Shown here piece by piece: positions 38,655-49,957 of a stretch of 64,000 bases of DNA (its first letter is position 1; each line of letters starts with the position of its first letter). The stretch spans positions 108,332,059 through 108,396,058 of the forward strand of contig OZ005653.1 in the NCBI GenBank assembly GCA_963930645.1, given 5' to 3'. The position numbers and the translations under genes were made by a program. This DNA is from Salticus scenicus. Its lineage: Eukaryota > Arthropoda > Arachnida > Araneae > Salticidae. Below the pieces are notes generated by a model. That model did not search any database and had not been told where the DNA came from. It was given only the letters and a program-made list of their open reading frames with translations.

Positions 38655-40483
38655 CTATGTACTTAACTCAAAATCGACATTTTTGGACTTATATTCCTTT
38701 ATACTTAACAGTACAGATATATTAAATGCTGTTTCTTGTTCTGAACCAAACTTAAATGTAGATCCTGTATGTAATAGATCACTCGTTGGTATGACTATCT
38801 GAGCGTATTGTGAAATGAATTTGCGAAAATATCGACTTAATACTATATACAATTGTACTTGTTTAACTGATTTGGGTTGAGGAAATCTTCGAACGGCTAA
38901 TGTTCGATTAGGTGAACGTCTTATTGTTCCATCTTCAACGCTGTATCCCAAAATCTCAACTTTTCTTTTCAAAAACTAACACTTCTTAAAATTGATATAT
39001 AAACCGTAATCAGAAGCACTTTTTTTAGTTTTTTTATTCCTTCCTCTTTGTCTTGGGATGGAATGCTTATGCCTTCTATGTAAATAACCACTGTATTATC
39101 ATGAGGGAATTCCACCAACACTATGCTTATGTATCGTTGAAACTGGCTTGGTGATGTGCTCAATCCGAACGGAAATCTTAGAAACTCATATTTTCCATTA
39201 TGTGTAAGAAATGCAACATATTTCATGCTCTTATCCTCTATTTCGAGGAGAAAAAATCCGTTCTTTAGATCTAGAGTCGTAAAAACTTTTGATTTCTCCA
39301 AATGACCCAATGCATTTTCAATTGGAGGTAAGGGAATGATCCTTAACAATCTTTCGATTTAGCATTCGATAATCTACTCACAACCGGATTGAGTTGTCTT
39401 TCTTTTTAAATAATATAACTGGCGCAGCATAATCAGATTAACTAGGTCTAATTATTCTGTCATATAACCATTGTTGAATTTCAACTTTATTTATTTTCTG
39501 TTTTTTTAAAGGAGATCTTCGTGGATGTTCTTTCACAGGTATATCATCAGTCGAAATTATGGTAATCTTCAACTCCGTAGTTTTTGGCATGTAATATTTG
39601 ATCATTTTCTTTATTTCTTATTTATAACTTGATTTTGTCAAATGATTCAAATCCACTTCCTCTGAATTTACGGCTTCCGCTAGATTAATCGAAAAGCTAC
39701 TTTCTCGCAAGTTTTTATTTTAATGTTCTTTCTCTATATTCTCAAGGAAAGATAGATTTTCATTTAAAGCTTTGATTATTTTATTAAGACAATTCACGTA
39801 CGACATATGGGATTTATTTACAGAAGTTTCCAGATTGGCATTTATACTTTACTTGATTTCATTACATTGACATTGTTGCGTCAAAACCCATTTATTTCAA
39901 ATATATTTTCCTTTTTATAATTCTGGAGTCCAGATGATTTTTTATCTCCGTTTTAAAATTCTTTTGCGAATTTAATATGGCCGATCCAAACATTTTTACG
40001 TTTGCCTAAAACTTTTAATCCTCTTCATCTGTAGATAAGTTTAATTTGTTAATTACGTCAATTCCTAGCACAATTTCATGCGCTAGATCTTCTATAACAT
40101 AAACATTGGCAGAAACCACAATGCCGTCAATACACAATTCCGTTGGAAAATGCTCTAAAAGTTGCATGACTTCCATGGCGATACCCGATAATTTTACATC
40201 ATCAAAACATAATTCTGGAGAGCCAACTTTTATATAGGTTTCTTAATTCATGAGATTCAATTCACTTCCTGTTTCAATCAAACACTTTGCATTCTTGCCA
40301 TTAATTTTGAATTTATTTTTTCTATTTTATTGTAATTTGGCGTAATACTATTAAAATTTGCTTCCCGTTTAGTACGTAATCGGACGAATTTTCGTCTTGA
40401 TAATATTGTCGGAAACCTTGGCGACCGTTATTCCTGTTTGGGCACTGCGAAGCTATGTGGCCATAAGAATCGCGCGCATAACA
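38655..40483 (-). pseudogene. Ty3/gypsy relic, copy 6
   Basis: Same states as copy 1 at the TAG and zinc-knuckle sites, so the two edge copies agree and the copy 3/5 states are derived. Confidence 0.88.
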
Positions 40484-40809
40484 CCTGATATTTCATTTAT
40501 ATTTATTTTTCCCTCCATAATCATGGTCAGAATAGAAAATCTAGAAGGACTTTAAAACATGTTCATATTTATTAAAATTATATTTACAAATTAAAATATA
40601 CACAGCTTTTCGCCATGAGTTTTCATGGCCTCTTAGGGTCACACAAGGGATGATAAGAACAGACAGCATATATATATCATGAGTCCGGGTGGTGGTAACA
40701 GATCTTTGAAACTTGACAAAAAATATTACGTATATTAAGAAGAATTCTCTCTTGAATGTCACTTGTAGCGAAGACTATTGAATATGAAAGAAAGTATTAA
40801 ATATATGTA

Positions 40810-42826
40810 CACTAAGCGACAAAAAAAAAAAAAAATCCGCACTTGAATATTTTCCTTTTTGCCTTCTAGAACCGCCAATTATATCGTTTAAAAAGCAAAT
40901 TTTCGGATAGATTTTATTATGTTGTCCTGAACATACACTTTAGCTTTGAGTCCAGTGTTAAAAACAAAATGCAATTGTCAGTAAAATTGTAATTTTAGAA
41001 ATTATTTCAAAAATGGTAAGAATAAGGCAGTTAACGATGCCACAAAAAAGTATAAATTTTTGAACGAAAAAAAAAAAAAAAATATTTTAATACGTGAGAT
41101 GGCAAAATAATTATATATTAACGAAATATTGATGAAAAGGTTTTTAGCAAGATATAAAATTTTTTGGCCGTTTAAACTGGAAATTTGATTTTAGGCGGCC
41201 ATGTTGCTCATCCAAGCAAAATGGCCGTAAGTTAAAAAGCCATTGCTTATAAAATCGGTTTGTATTACATTTAGAACATAAAATAGATTCAGGAAAAGTG
41301 TTTAGCAGCATAATTTCTTTAACTACAGTACAACAACTATTAAACAAAACAGGTTTAAATGACAGAAAATTAGAAAAAAATTCCATTCTTAGTGAAGAGA
41401 AATACGAAAGCAAGACCTCAGTAGGGTAAAAAATTAAAAATAAAAAATTATTAGTTAATTATTGGGCTGAACTTGTTCTCTTTCAGGAGTCACGTTTAAC
41501 TTATTTCGAGCTAAAGAGAAAGCAACCAGATCTGACAACGAAAATGTGACCGACTTAATGAAAATCGCATATTAAAACAGCGATATATTCTCCGTACATT
41601 ATGGTACGGAGGTGCATAACTTTTCAAACAATCGGGCAAATTTTTATGCTCAAGGGATCAATTAACTCGAAATAAAGCACAATCGTCATAAAAGTGGTGC
41701 CTGACCTACTATTTTGGAGGTATCTTGGACATTTCCGCAAACACCATTTCAAGATGATAAAGCACCTTACTACACGATATCTGTGGTAAGTTTATTCACT
41801 TCAAATTGTCAAAATTTCCTATTCATTCCCATTAGAACGTATAATTATGTAAATAATCATAATGTTTTTCACTTTAAGTTAAATTCCACAAAGGATATAC
41901 TAAAATTTCTTCTTTACCAGACATGGAAGTAGTCCATTATCGCGATCCGCTTGAAAATGTTATGTCTATAAAAAGGCGGGGAAGAAGGAAGAGGATTCAA
42001 AATTTGAAACCTGTAACTCTGCCAGAACTAGAAAAAATTATTTGTTTTATTTGGCACATTGAAATTTCTATGATTTATATTAAAACACTGTATAAAACTA
42101 TGCCATTGCGCATTAAAACAGTAAAGATGGAATTAACCCAATGCGGAATACATATTGTAAAGAAAAAAAATGCTTAGATCTAACAAATAAATTGTTTTAT
42201 TTCATACATTAAAATATAACTTGTTTATTTCACATTAATTCCACAAAGGATATACTAAAATTTCTTCTTTACCAGACATGGAAGTAGTCCATTATCGCGA
42301 TCCGCTTGAAAATGTTATGTCTATAAAAAGGCGGGGAAGAAGGGAGAGGATTCGAAATTTGAAACCTGTAACTCTGCCAGAACTAGAAAAAATTATTTGT
42401 TTTATTTGGCACATTGAAATTTCTATGATTTATATTAAAACACTGTATAAAACTATGCCATTGCGCATTAAAACAGTAAAGATGGAATTAACCCAATGCG
42501 GAATACATATTGTAAATAAAAAAAATTCTTAGATCTAACAAATAAATTGTTTTATTTCATACATTAAAATATAACTTGTTTATTTCACATAATAAATCAT
42601 AATACAAAGTGAATGGTTATTGCATTATGTTCAAAAAGAAAGTTTTATGCAGACTTTTAAAAAGTACTTCGTAAAGTGCAATAACGCGAATTATTAAATC
42701 GACTATGTACATAGGTATCATTTTATACCTTTGGTGTTATGCAAGCAAGACAGTTTTATTTGTTTCAAACATTAATTTAAAAGTTATTACAAACAAAAAA
42801 GATAAGTCATTTTTTCTGCAGTGCGG

Positions 42827-42860
<34 letters not shown>

Positions 42861-42870
42861 TCGCTTTGTG
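40810..42870 (+). mobile_element. Full-extent Tc1-like transposon (copy 6 and beyond)
   Basis: The only copy with both ends. Left: TA, then CACTAAGCGAC-A15-TCCGCAC at 40810. Right: GTGCGGC-T(n)-GTCGCTTTGTG ending at 42870, followed by TA at 42871-42872. The ends are inverted repeats interrupted by a variable A/T homopolymer, and the flanking TA is the usual Tc1/mariner target duplication. About 2061 bp. The transposase C-terminus runs on to ELTQCGIHIVKKKNA and a stop at 42177, followed by an internal 355 bp tandem duplication. The N-terminal half is broken as in the other copies. Residue changes from them include RRKRIQN for RRERIRN and SWTFP for SWIFP. Confidence 0.85.
41882..42591 (+). repeat. 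355-bp tandem duplication inside the Tc1-like element
   Basis: 41882-42236 is repeated as 42237-42591, duplicating the last intron-like bases, the C-terminal transposase exon (MEVVHYRDPLENV to its stop) and the 3' flank. The first copy encodes RRKRIQN and ends IVKKKNA; the second (42278-42532) encodes RRERIRN and ends IVNKKNS. Copies 1-5 of the array carry RRERIRN. Confidence 0.9.
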
Positions 42871-42872
42871 TA
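42592..42872 (+). other. 3' non-coding end and right terminal repeat of the Tc1-like element
   Basis: AT-rich sequence leading to the right inverted terminal repeat (gtgcggc, about 30 T, gtcgctttgtg) and the TA target duplication at 42871-42872. This segment is single copy in the window and marks the true right edge of the amplified interval. Confidence 0.75.
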
Positions 42873-43113
42873 TCTGTATATATATATTAAAATTTTGTGC
42901 CACGATGTTTTTCCGCGATAAACTCCTAAACTAATGATCCGATTTTAACAAAATTTTGCACACTGTGTGCAGTTTGGTCCAACTTGAGAGATAGGATAGT
43001 TTTTATCACAATTTATAGTCACAATATTTTTTTATTGCAAATTATTTCTTAATTATAGCCCTTTGTTATAGTTGCTCCAAAATACCTGCGAGTTCCATAT
43101 ATTTAATTTTTGA

Positions 43114-43150
<37 letters not shown>

Positions 43151-43493
43151 TTTTTTTTTTTTTTTTTCAGCATAAAAATAAATACATTTAATCAAACGTG
43201 AACGTTAAAAATTTTTAAAACGTGAAATTTTGCATCTCACGAAAATTGACGTCATAATCACTTTAAAGATTTTATGCACATTGATACAGTGCTAATGTAG
43301 TTATACACAAGCGAAGTGTGACGTCACTGACTGTCTGTGTAGTCAAGAAAAAGATTTCTTATGTTAATCGCCCATTGGATTTTTTGTAAAAAAAATTTAA
43401 AAATCGATTAAAATTATTTCGCGATTTTAATCCTCATATTTTTGTATAGATATATCTATATAATTAATATAGATAATCTATAATCTATACTAG

Positions 43494-43686
43494 GACTCCG
43501 AGGACAACAGAGTTTTGAAATTTAAAATTAAATTTTTGTCAATTTGACAGCAAAATAACTCAATCTAACGTATGCACATGATAACAAATACATGAATTAA
43601 TTATCATGTGCATACATTAGATTGAGTTATTTTGCTTTCAAATTGACAAAAATTTAATTTTAAATTTCAAATCTCTGTTGTCCTTG

Positions 43687-43690
<4 letters not shown>
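43494..43690. repeat. Near-perfect palindrome with 91-bp arms
   Basis: Arms 43494-43584 and 43600-43690 are near-perfect inverse copies (outer ends ACTCC / GGAGT, inner ends CATGTGCATAC-type) around a 15-nt loop. A T-tract of over 30 nt follows the right arm. A transcript would form a long hairpin. Likely a MITE/foldback or a small inverted duplication. Confidence 0.85.
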
Positions 43691-43728
<38 letters not shown>

Positions 43729-44109
43729 TGCGTTTAAAAACGTAACACGAAAATATACAAGGCAGATATATATTTTCGTAATATGTATTGTGCAAGATAT
43801 TGTTTCATATTATTCATTACTCTTGTAATTTAAGTTGTTAGAATAACTATGATTTTTGAAAGGAATGAATTAAATATGTTCGCCAGATAATTTGTTGATT
43901 TTTTTTCTCCCAAGGATGAGAGATATGAAGTTTATTTCACTGCAACATGTTAATATCATATATCAGCTACATTATGTATATACTACAATTTGTTTCACGT
44001 GACACGTGTGATAAAAATTTACTTATGACATAACCTTGCTTTTCAATTTTTGTTGCATTATTGTAATCTGTATCTCTTCGTTTTCTTTGAGAAATTCGTG
44101 ATCTATACA
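43691..44109. other. Helitron interior between the two foldbacks, no gene seen
   Basis: Begins with a T-tract of over 30 nt, then mixed AT-rich sequence. A 63-codon minus-strand frame at 43967-44158 overlaps the MITE and has no recognisable domain. Confidence 0.4.
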
Positions 44110-44111
44110 TA

Positions 44112-44697
44112 CATCCCGGGACAAAAAGGATAGGTACAAAGGCTTTTTTTCCTTTCATTTTTCATGAAATAGCATTATCTAATCTGTGCTTATCCTTTAT
44201 TATTATTATAAAATAACATTATTCCCGGACTAATTTTTGTTTTAAAACTAATTTAGAAAAGATTTAAGACCAATTTTTTTCTAATTTAAGACTACATTCC
44301 GCAACAAAAAGATAGGAACAAAGGGTTTTTTCTTTCTTTAATTTTTCAAAAAATAACATTATCTAAATTGGGCTGATCATTTATTATCATAACAAAATAT
44401 TATCATATCAAAAACATATTAAATATTTGAAGCATATTCAAATATTCAATTCAAAATAAGCATATTAAAAAAAAAAAAAAAAAAAACTCTTTATTCCTAT
44501 TTTTTTGTCACGGTGTGTAGTCTTAAATTAGAAAACTTTTAGTCTTAAAATTTTTCTAAATTAGTCTTAAAACGAAAATTAGTCCGGGAATAGTGTTATT
44601 TTTTTATAATAATAAATGATAAGCACAATTTAGATAATGATCTTTTATGAAAAATTAAAGAAAAAACTCTTTGTACCTATCTTTTTGTCGCGGGGTG
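44112..44697. mobile_element. MITE-like foldback with nested half-repeats
   Basis: Outer ends CATCCCGGGACAAAAAGGA and TCTTTTTGTCGCGGGGTG are inverse copies, flanked by TA on each side (44110-44111 and 44698-44699). Arms of about 190 bp pair through aacattattcccggac. Inside, a second inverted pair (about 44292 and 44512) repeats the same start motif (ccgcaacaaaaagatagg / cctatttttttgtcacgg). The element is thus built from four related half-units, two in each orientation. No coding capacity; TA flanks suggest mobilisation by a Tc1/mariner transposase. Confidence 0.75.
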
Positions 44698-45391
44698 TAT
44701 AATGCTCTAAATAAAAAGTAACCATTTCAATATTTTAAAACTTATTTAAAAGTACGTTTTATTTAACATTAAATTTTAAAACTTAATTTAAAACTTATTT
44801 AAAAGTATGGAAGATTTTAAGACTGTTTATTTGTTTTGTAACGCTTATCGCTTGTTTTGTAACGATCGATGTTTGAAATTGTAAATAATTATTTCTCTTA
44901 ATCTTCTTTCACTTTTCTTTAATAACTTATCAATTTACTGTTTCTTATTAAGTTTGAGATTTATACATGTATTTAACTTTAAAAATCTTACTATTTTCTT
45001 ATCTTAATCCTCAATGTTTCCCATCTTGATTACCTGGAATTTACTATTAACATTTTAATATACTTAAAGTCTTATCATCACTTCGTTAAAATATATTAAT
45101 CTTTTCCAAAATCCTTCTGTTATTAAAATGATACCTTTATTTACTTTAAATGCCCAATATTTCATAAGATATCCTATATTAAAGTTTTAAAATATTTAAA
45201 ATGAGGAGATCATTTTATAATAAAATTATCCACAATAGCATTATACATTATCCATAATAGCATTGTATATAACTCCTCCATAAAAATTGATTTTAAAATC
45301 GTCTGTTTCCTTCATACTTTTATTTTAATAGAATTTTAATAAAAATTAAATTACATATTAGTCATTTTAGCATTTTAATCCAAAATAGCTT

Positions 45392-45571
45392 ATGACCATA
45401 AATAAGTCTCAAGGCCAAACGATGTCCTTGCGGCTTGGACTTGGAAAATCCATGCTTTTCCCATTTGCAATTATATGTTGCATGCACACGTGTGGAAAAC
45501 CATCGAATTTATTTGTGTTAACAAGAGACAGGTTAACCAAGAATGTTGTGCAACAATTAGCGCTGAATTAA
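45392..45571 (+). pseudogene. Helitron helicase C-terminal fragment
   Basis: A 59-codon frame beginning MTINKSQGQTMSL and ending CGKPSNLFVL, then TKNVVQQLALN and a stop. This matches the C-terminal end of Helitron Pif1-like helicases: 'TINKSQGQT' (motif V/VI region), 'CSR.G.PSNLFV' and 'TKNVVY.E.L'. The conserved CSRVG-type residues are altered to CMHTCG. The upstream frame is broken immediately before the fragment, so only the extreme C-terminus remains. It sits about 400 bp from the Helitron 3' terminus, the normal order. Confidence 0.8.
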
Positions 45572-45951
45572 ATTGAAATTGAAAATTTGTATAATTTAAA
45601 ATAATGAATATATTTATTATAAATAATGAATAATCTGCGCTATCTACTTCATTTTCAAATTAATTGCTATATGTTATCAACTAAGAACTTTGTAAATTAC
45701 ACATTTATTACAAACTATACTTGAATATATGAGATGAATAAAACATAAAATTTCAAATTTTATGTTTTTTTGTGCTTAATATCAATTCTATGAAAATTTT
45801 TATCATTCGCTTCCAAATTTCGTCCAAGGTTCAAATCTCAATCTCGTGGGATTTTACATCGGCTACAAAGTTTTCGTCTTTATTCGTAAATAATAATTTG
45901 ATAGAATTGAATAGTTTACTACAAAATAATTCAACGTATAACTTAGCCACA

Positions 45952-45975
45952 GCAACGCGTTGCCGGGTCTACTAG
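45952..45975 (+). other. Helitron 3' terminus
   Basis: GCAACGCGTTGC is a perfect 12-bp palindrome (45952-45963), followed by cgggtcta and CTAG ending at 45975, with host T at 45976. This is the subterminal hairpin plus CTRR end that defines Helitrons. Confidence 0.75.
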
Positions 45976-45992
45976 TATACATATAATTTTCG

Positions 45993-46049
<57 letters not shown>
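45993..46049. repeat. (TA)n-T(17) microsatellite
   Basis: About 40 bp of alternating TA followed by a T homopolymer, directly after the Helitron end. Confidence 0.9.
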
Positions 46050-47087
46050 GAGAATTTATTTTAATATAAACTAAGTATGTAAATATATAAAACATTGATT
46101 GATATTAAACATTATTGAGAGTTTATTTTAGTACAACTATATTTTATTATAAACAAAAATTTAATTAAATTGTAGATACATCATCATTTCCTTTTTCTTA
46201 GTTTGAATCTGTTTATTTAATTTGCAATGTTAATTATTATTTAATGTCAAATTATTTTTCTGTTTTTCTTCCTAAATTAATATAATTGCTACAAATTATA
46301 ATTATCAAAATTAAGCAGTTCAGAAATATACATTTTTCGGCTTGTTATCCATTTAATTGCCATTTTCATTATTTTTAATTTGAAGAAGCAAACTGTAGTG
46401 GGAAATAAATATCATAAAGTCAGTTTCCGTACGTTTTAATTGTGTCTTTGATATCCTTTTGGAAATATTTATTTTTGCAAAGTTATAAGTAACTTGTTTA
46501 ACAGTGTCTTTAAATCTGTAAATATTTTGTAATGGAAGTTTAATTATTACACTCAAACCAAAATTGCTGCTGTTTTTTTTTTTTTTTTTTTTTTTTTTTT
46601 TCTTATTATTATTATTTATTTATTTATTTGTTTATTTACGTTTTATTATTTCGATACACTTGTTTATTATTAACTATCGTGTAGTTGGATTTAAGATTGG
46701 GAACTAAAAATTTTTAAATTATCGTTATTTAAATCAAACGAAATCACTTTTCATTAATTAATCATAGTATCGATTTTAAGAATATAGTGTAAATAAACTT
46801 TAATTAGTATTTTGACTAATTAAGGATTATATTCTTTAATTTCTAGAGACATAAATAAAGTTTATATCATTGTGAGCTTGCTTCTGTTATTAATAATAAT
46901 TTAAAAAAAAAAAAAAAAAAAAGCCTACATTGCAGGGCTGTTTATAAGGCTTTTAGTTTAAGAGAATTCAAATAATTATGAGTATATCCGATGACATTCT
47001 CTAGTCTATATTATTTAGTAAATGCGTTTTGCTACTATATTCTCATTGTTGTATATAAATATTTTATTAAAAAATTAATTTTAACAA

Positions 47088-47121
<34 letters not shown>

Positions 47122-47327
47122 TTAAGTCAATTTTAGTAGACACAATTTAATGTATTTCAACCTGAAAACAATCTCTATTCGTATTTCAACAGATCATAAT
47201 GAAAAGTTTCTTAAATAAAATTTAAAGATATCTTTTTATCCCATTCTAAAATTATATTTTAATTACTTGATGTATTTAATGTTTATTTTTCTCAATTCAA
47301 AATCATCAGTATCTTATTATTAATATG

Positions 47328-47373
<46 letters not shown>

Positions 47374-49312
47374 TATATCTGTGTATATATATTCAAAATA
47401 TTTAAATGTAATTATTTCAGCTCTACATGAAATATTTATTTTTATTAATATGAATGTTACATAAAAAAAAAAAAAAAAAATCTTTATAAAAAAATTCTGA
47501 AATTTTTTCATTAATACATCGTATTGCCTTATAATTATTTATTATTATCACAATTAAATTTATTTTTTTATCCTCTGTTTAGCCTGTACACATTTCGAAT
47601 TTAACATCTTCGTCAAAAAATTACGAAAGGGTCAAATAAAAATAAATCAATAATGAGTGGGATATGATCCGTAATATGTAAGCACCTGAATTATAAAATA
47701 TAACAGCATCCTGCCAATTACCAAATTGATTGAAAAATGTTGTAATAGTAGGATACTAGACTATAATTAAGCAAAAATTGAAAATTTAATTTATATACAA
47801 TTAGCAATTATTTCGTATGAAACATGTCGAAACATTTTCTTAATGCGAGAAAAATAAAAATGCTGCCCATTTCTGAAAAAAAAAATGAAGTGATTTTAGT
47901 AGAAAAGATGCATTTACTTTCTTGCTGCAAATGTTTAGATGTTTCCATTATCTTCTCTGTTGATGACGTCCTGCTATCTAATGAGCAAAAATAGTAGTTT
48001 ACTGTTACTCTTGCATGTATTTTAAGTAGAATTCTAGGTTTTGAGGTTAAAATTCATAAAATCAGGGATATGGAATAATGTAAAACTTATTCTAATTATA
48101 GAACGTTAAAGCCGAATATGTTAATTTACTTATAGCATAATTCTGTCGGGGATATAAAATCTATAAAATGTATAATACTTGTAACGAAATATTCATCTTG
48201 AGCTGTATATTCGCGTTAAAAATTATCCTCATTCGTTTCATACTTTATATATAAATTACAAAATTATTGAATGAGAAGTATAATTTATTATTTCATTGTA
48301 AAATATAATTTCAACTATATACAATTAAAACTATATTCACTAAGTCTATTTCAAAAAGTAATTAATTTAATATCTGCAATAGGTAAGTAAAACAACATGT
48401 CATGGATAAAATATAAAATAATTTCCATCACATTTTACTTTTTTTTTTTTTTTTTTTCGAAAACTTATTTATTATTTTTATTTACATTATTTTTGTAATT
48501 ATTAGAAAATTTGTAGCTGAGATTTTTTATTCTAGACAAAGAACAAATTTTATTAGATAATGATACTTCAATTTAAATTTCTATTTGTTTAGATTCTTTT
48601 TTAAGATTTTTTTTTTTTTTTTTTAAAGAAGAGTTTTTTAAAGATAGGACATTTTTTTAAAGAATGAAATTGAAACTTTTTTGATAGAATATGACATTGA
48701 TTGTCTAATTCTTTTAAACTCTAACTAACGGCCATAGTTTTTACTTAATGTTGTCTTAAGATATACTGTCTTTCATAAATAACTTCCCTTTTTCTTTACA
48801 ACAACTTTCAGATTCTTACATTGTTAATTGTGTTTACCTTTATTTAGGATCTCATGTTTTAGCAATTTAATTTCTTAGGCTACCAATAGATGGCACTACA
48901 TTATATTGTGAGAGTTGAAAGAAAATGGAAGAAAGTGATTGTTAGTAGTGGTGTTAGTACGTGTTGCTGATTTAAATGGGGATTAGACTTTAAATCTTCA
49001 TGGATCTTCAGTAAAAAAAAAAAAACAGACATCTATTAGAAGCAATGACCATGTATTAAATTTGTAAATAAATCTTACGTTTTGTCTTTTGCATTTATTT
49101 ATTTAATTATTTTTGATACATCACATATTAATTTATTTGACAACACTTGGCACAAATGTTATATTATGGAGAATTTGACATTACCAATAATGTAGTTTTT
49201 TAATCATGAGTGTCTGAAAGAAGTATTTTCCAGAATTTACCTATCAATGGCAAAATGTAATGATTATTAGCAGAAAACAACATTTTTTTGTTTTTTTTAA
49301 TACTTTCTGCAT
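46050..49312. other. Gene-poor AT-rich DNA
   Basis: No coding domain was recognised. It includes long homopolymers at about 46572-46600 (T), 46903-46922 (A), 47092-47119 (A), 47328-47357 (A30 then (TA)n to 47379), 47463-47480 (A) and 48440-48457 (T). Open frames at 46353-46556 and 47320-47511 are low-complexity. Confidence 0.6.
48889..48901 (+). promoter_or_regulatory. Second CTCF-like core
   Basis: CCAATAGATGGCA differs by one base from the CCASYAGRKGGC core. Lower-confidence companion to the motif at 828. Confidence 0.25.
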
Positions 49313-49357
49313 ACGCACACACACACACACGTACATATATATATATATCTATATATC

Positions 49358-49391
<34 letters not shown>
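49313..49391. repeat. Self-complementary composite microsatellite
   Basis: (CA)n, then TA-rich, then (GT)n: the outer dinucleotides are complementary, so one strand can fold into a hairpin of about 30-bp arms. Confidence 0.9.
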
Positions 49392-49394
<3 letters not shown>

Positions 49395-49926
49395 ATTATA
49401 TATACAGGGTATATAGCTATGTAAACTATACTGTTCAATCTGGGACCTATCATGAAGTTATAAAATGTAAAACCGATGAATAGCATGTTCAACAACTGAT
49501 CGCTATTCTGTCTGCACTTACAGCGTTGTACAGCTCTTCATTTGCAATAGCATAATTATCATTTTTTATACTGTCAAAATATCTCAAAATGTAAACGTGA
49601 CAGTTTTAAATATCGTATTGTTTGAAAATGTTTAAATAAACCACGATTGTTTATTAAAATTCTATTCGAGAATTCTGAATGTAATCCGTCACATAGCAGA
49701 TATATATTTTATTATTATTATTATTATTATTATTCAGATTCCTTTAGAACATCCCAAGAAAGTTCTATCCAAAACTTTTTGACTCAATCCGCACGTTAGT
49801 TTGAATTTACTCTGATCAGGTCATTATTTTCTCATACATAGTATTTTTTTTTTCAAATTCTATTTTATATTATGTATGTATATATAATAATAACATTCAC
49901 CTGCATCATTTTCAATAAGACGCATG

Positions 49927-49957
<31 letters not shown>

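Larger units (their letters stand above)
1861..42148 (+). repeat. Six-copy tandem array of a ~7.07 kb composite unit
   Basis: The same segment recurs head to tail with spacings of 7064-7087 bp between equivalent points. Each internal boundary is the identical breakpoint: Tc1-like sequence ending aatgcggaa, one extra c, then PLE sequence ttttatcgttac. At the left edge ttttatcg (1861) is preceded by authentic PLE sequence. At the right edge aatgcggaa (42148) continues into authentic Tc1 sequence. This defines the unit as an ancestral interval from PLE YIDD to Tc1 C-terminus, amplified in tandem. No rRNA, histone, snRNA or other known tandem gene is inside. Confidence 0.95.
35081..42148 (+). repeat. 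Array copy 6 (right edge, divergent)
   Basis: 7068 bp. It lacks the derived variants of both types a and b. It has many private changes concentrated toward its right end: tttttgaagtatatttata near 37240, gagtccagtgtt near 40948, ttcttagtgaag near 41387, ttggacatttcc near 41725, and aagaaggaagaggattcaaa near 41983. It runs into the single-copy remainder of the Tc1-like element. Confidence 0.94.
42873..45975 (+). mobile_element. Probable Helitron remnant
   Basis: The right end is convincing: a 12-bp palindrome, a short spacer and a CTAG terminus followed by T, preceded by a Rep/helicase C-terminal fragment in the same orientation. The left end is proposed at the TC of tctgtatatatatatt, preceded by A, because the following sequence (cacgatgtttttccgcgataaactcc, about 42902 on) looks like the 5' region of arthropod Helitrons as I remember them. 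No Rep domain is present, so about 3.1 kb of a non-autonomous or gutted element is left, with two foldback elements inside. The left boundary is uncertain. Confidence 0.5.

Noticed and set aside
1861..42148. A 7 kb tandem unit could be rDNA, a histone cluster or a snRNA/5S array
   Set aside because: No rRNA, histone, snRNA or tRNA sequence is recognisable in the unit; its content is transposon relics with a traceable breakpoint.
45772..45975. 67-codon frame ending at the Helitron terminus
   Set aside because: It covers non-coding Helitron tail; the stop falls in the terminal sequence by coincidence.
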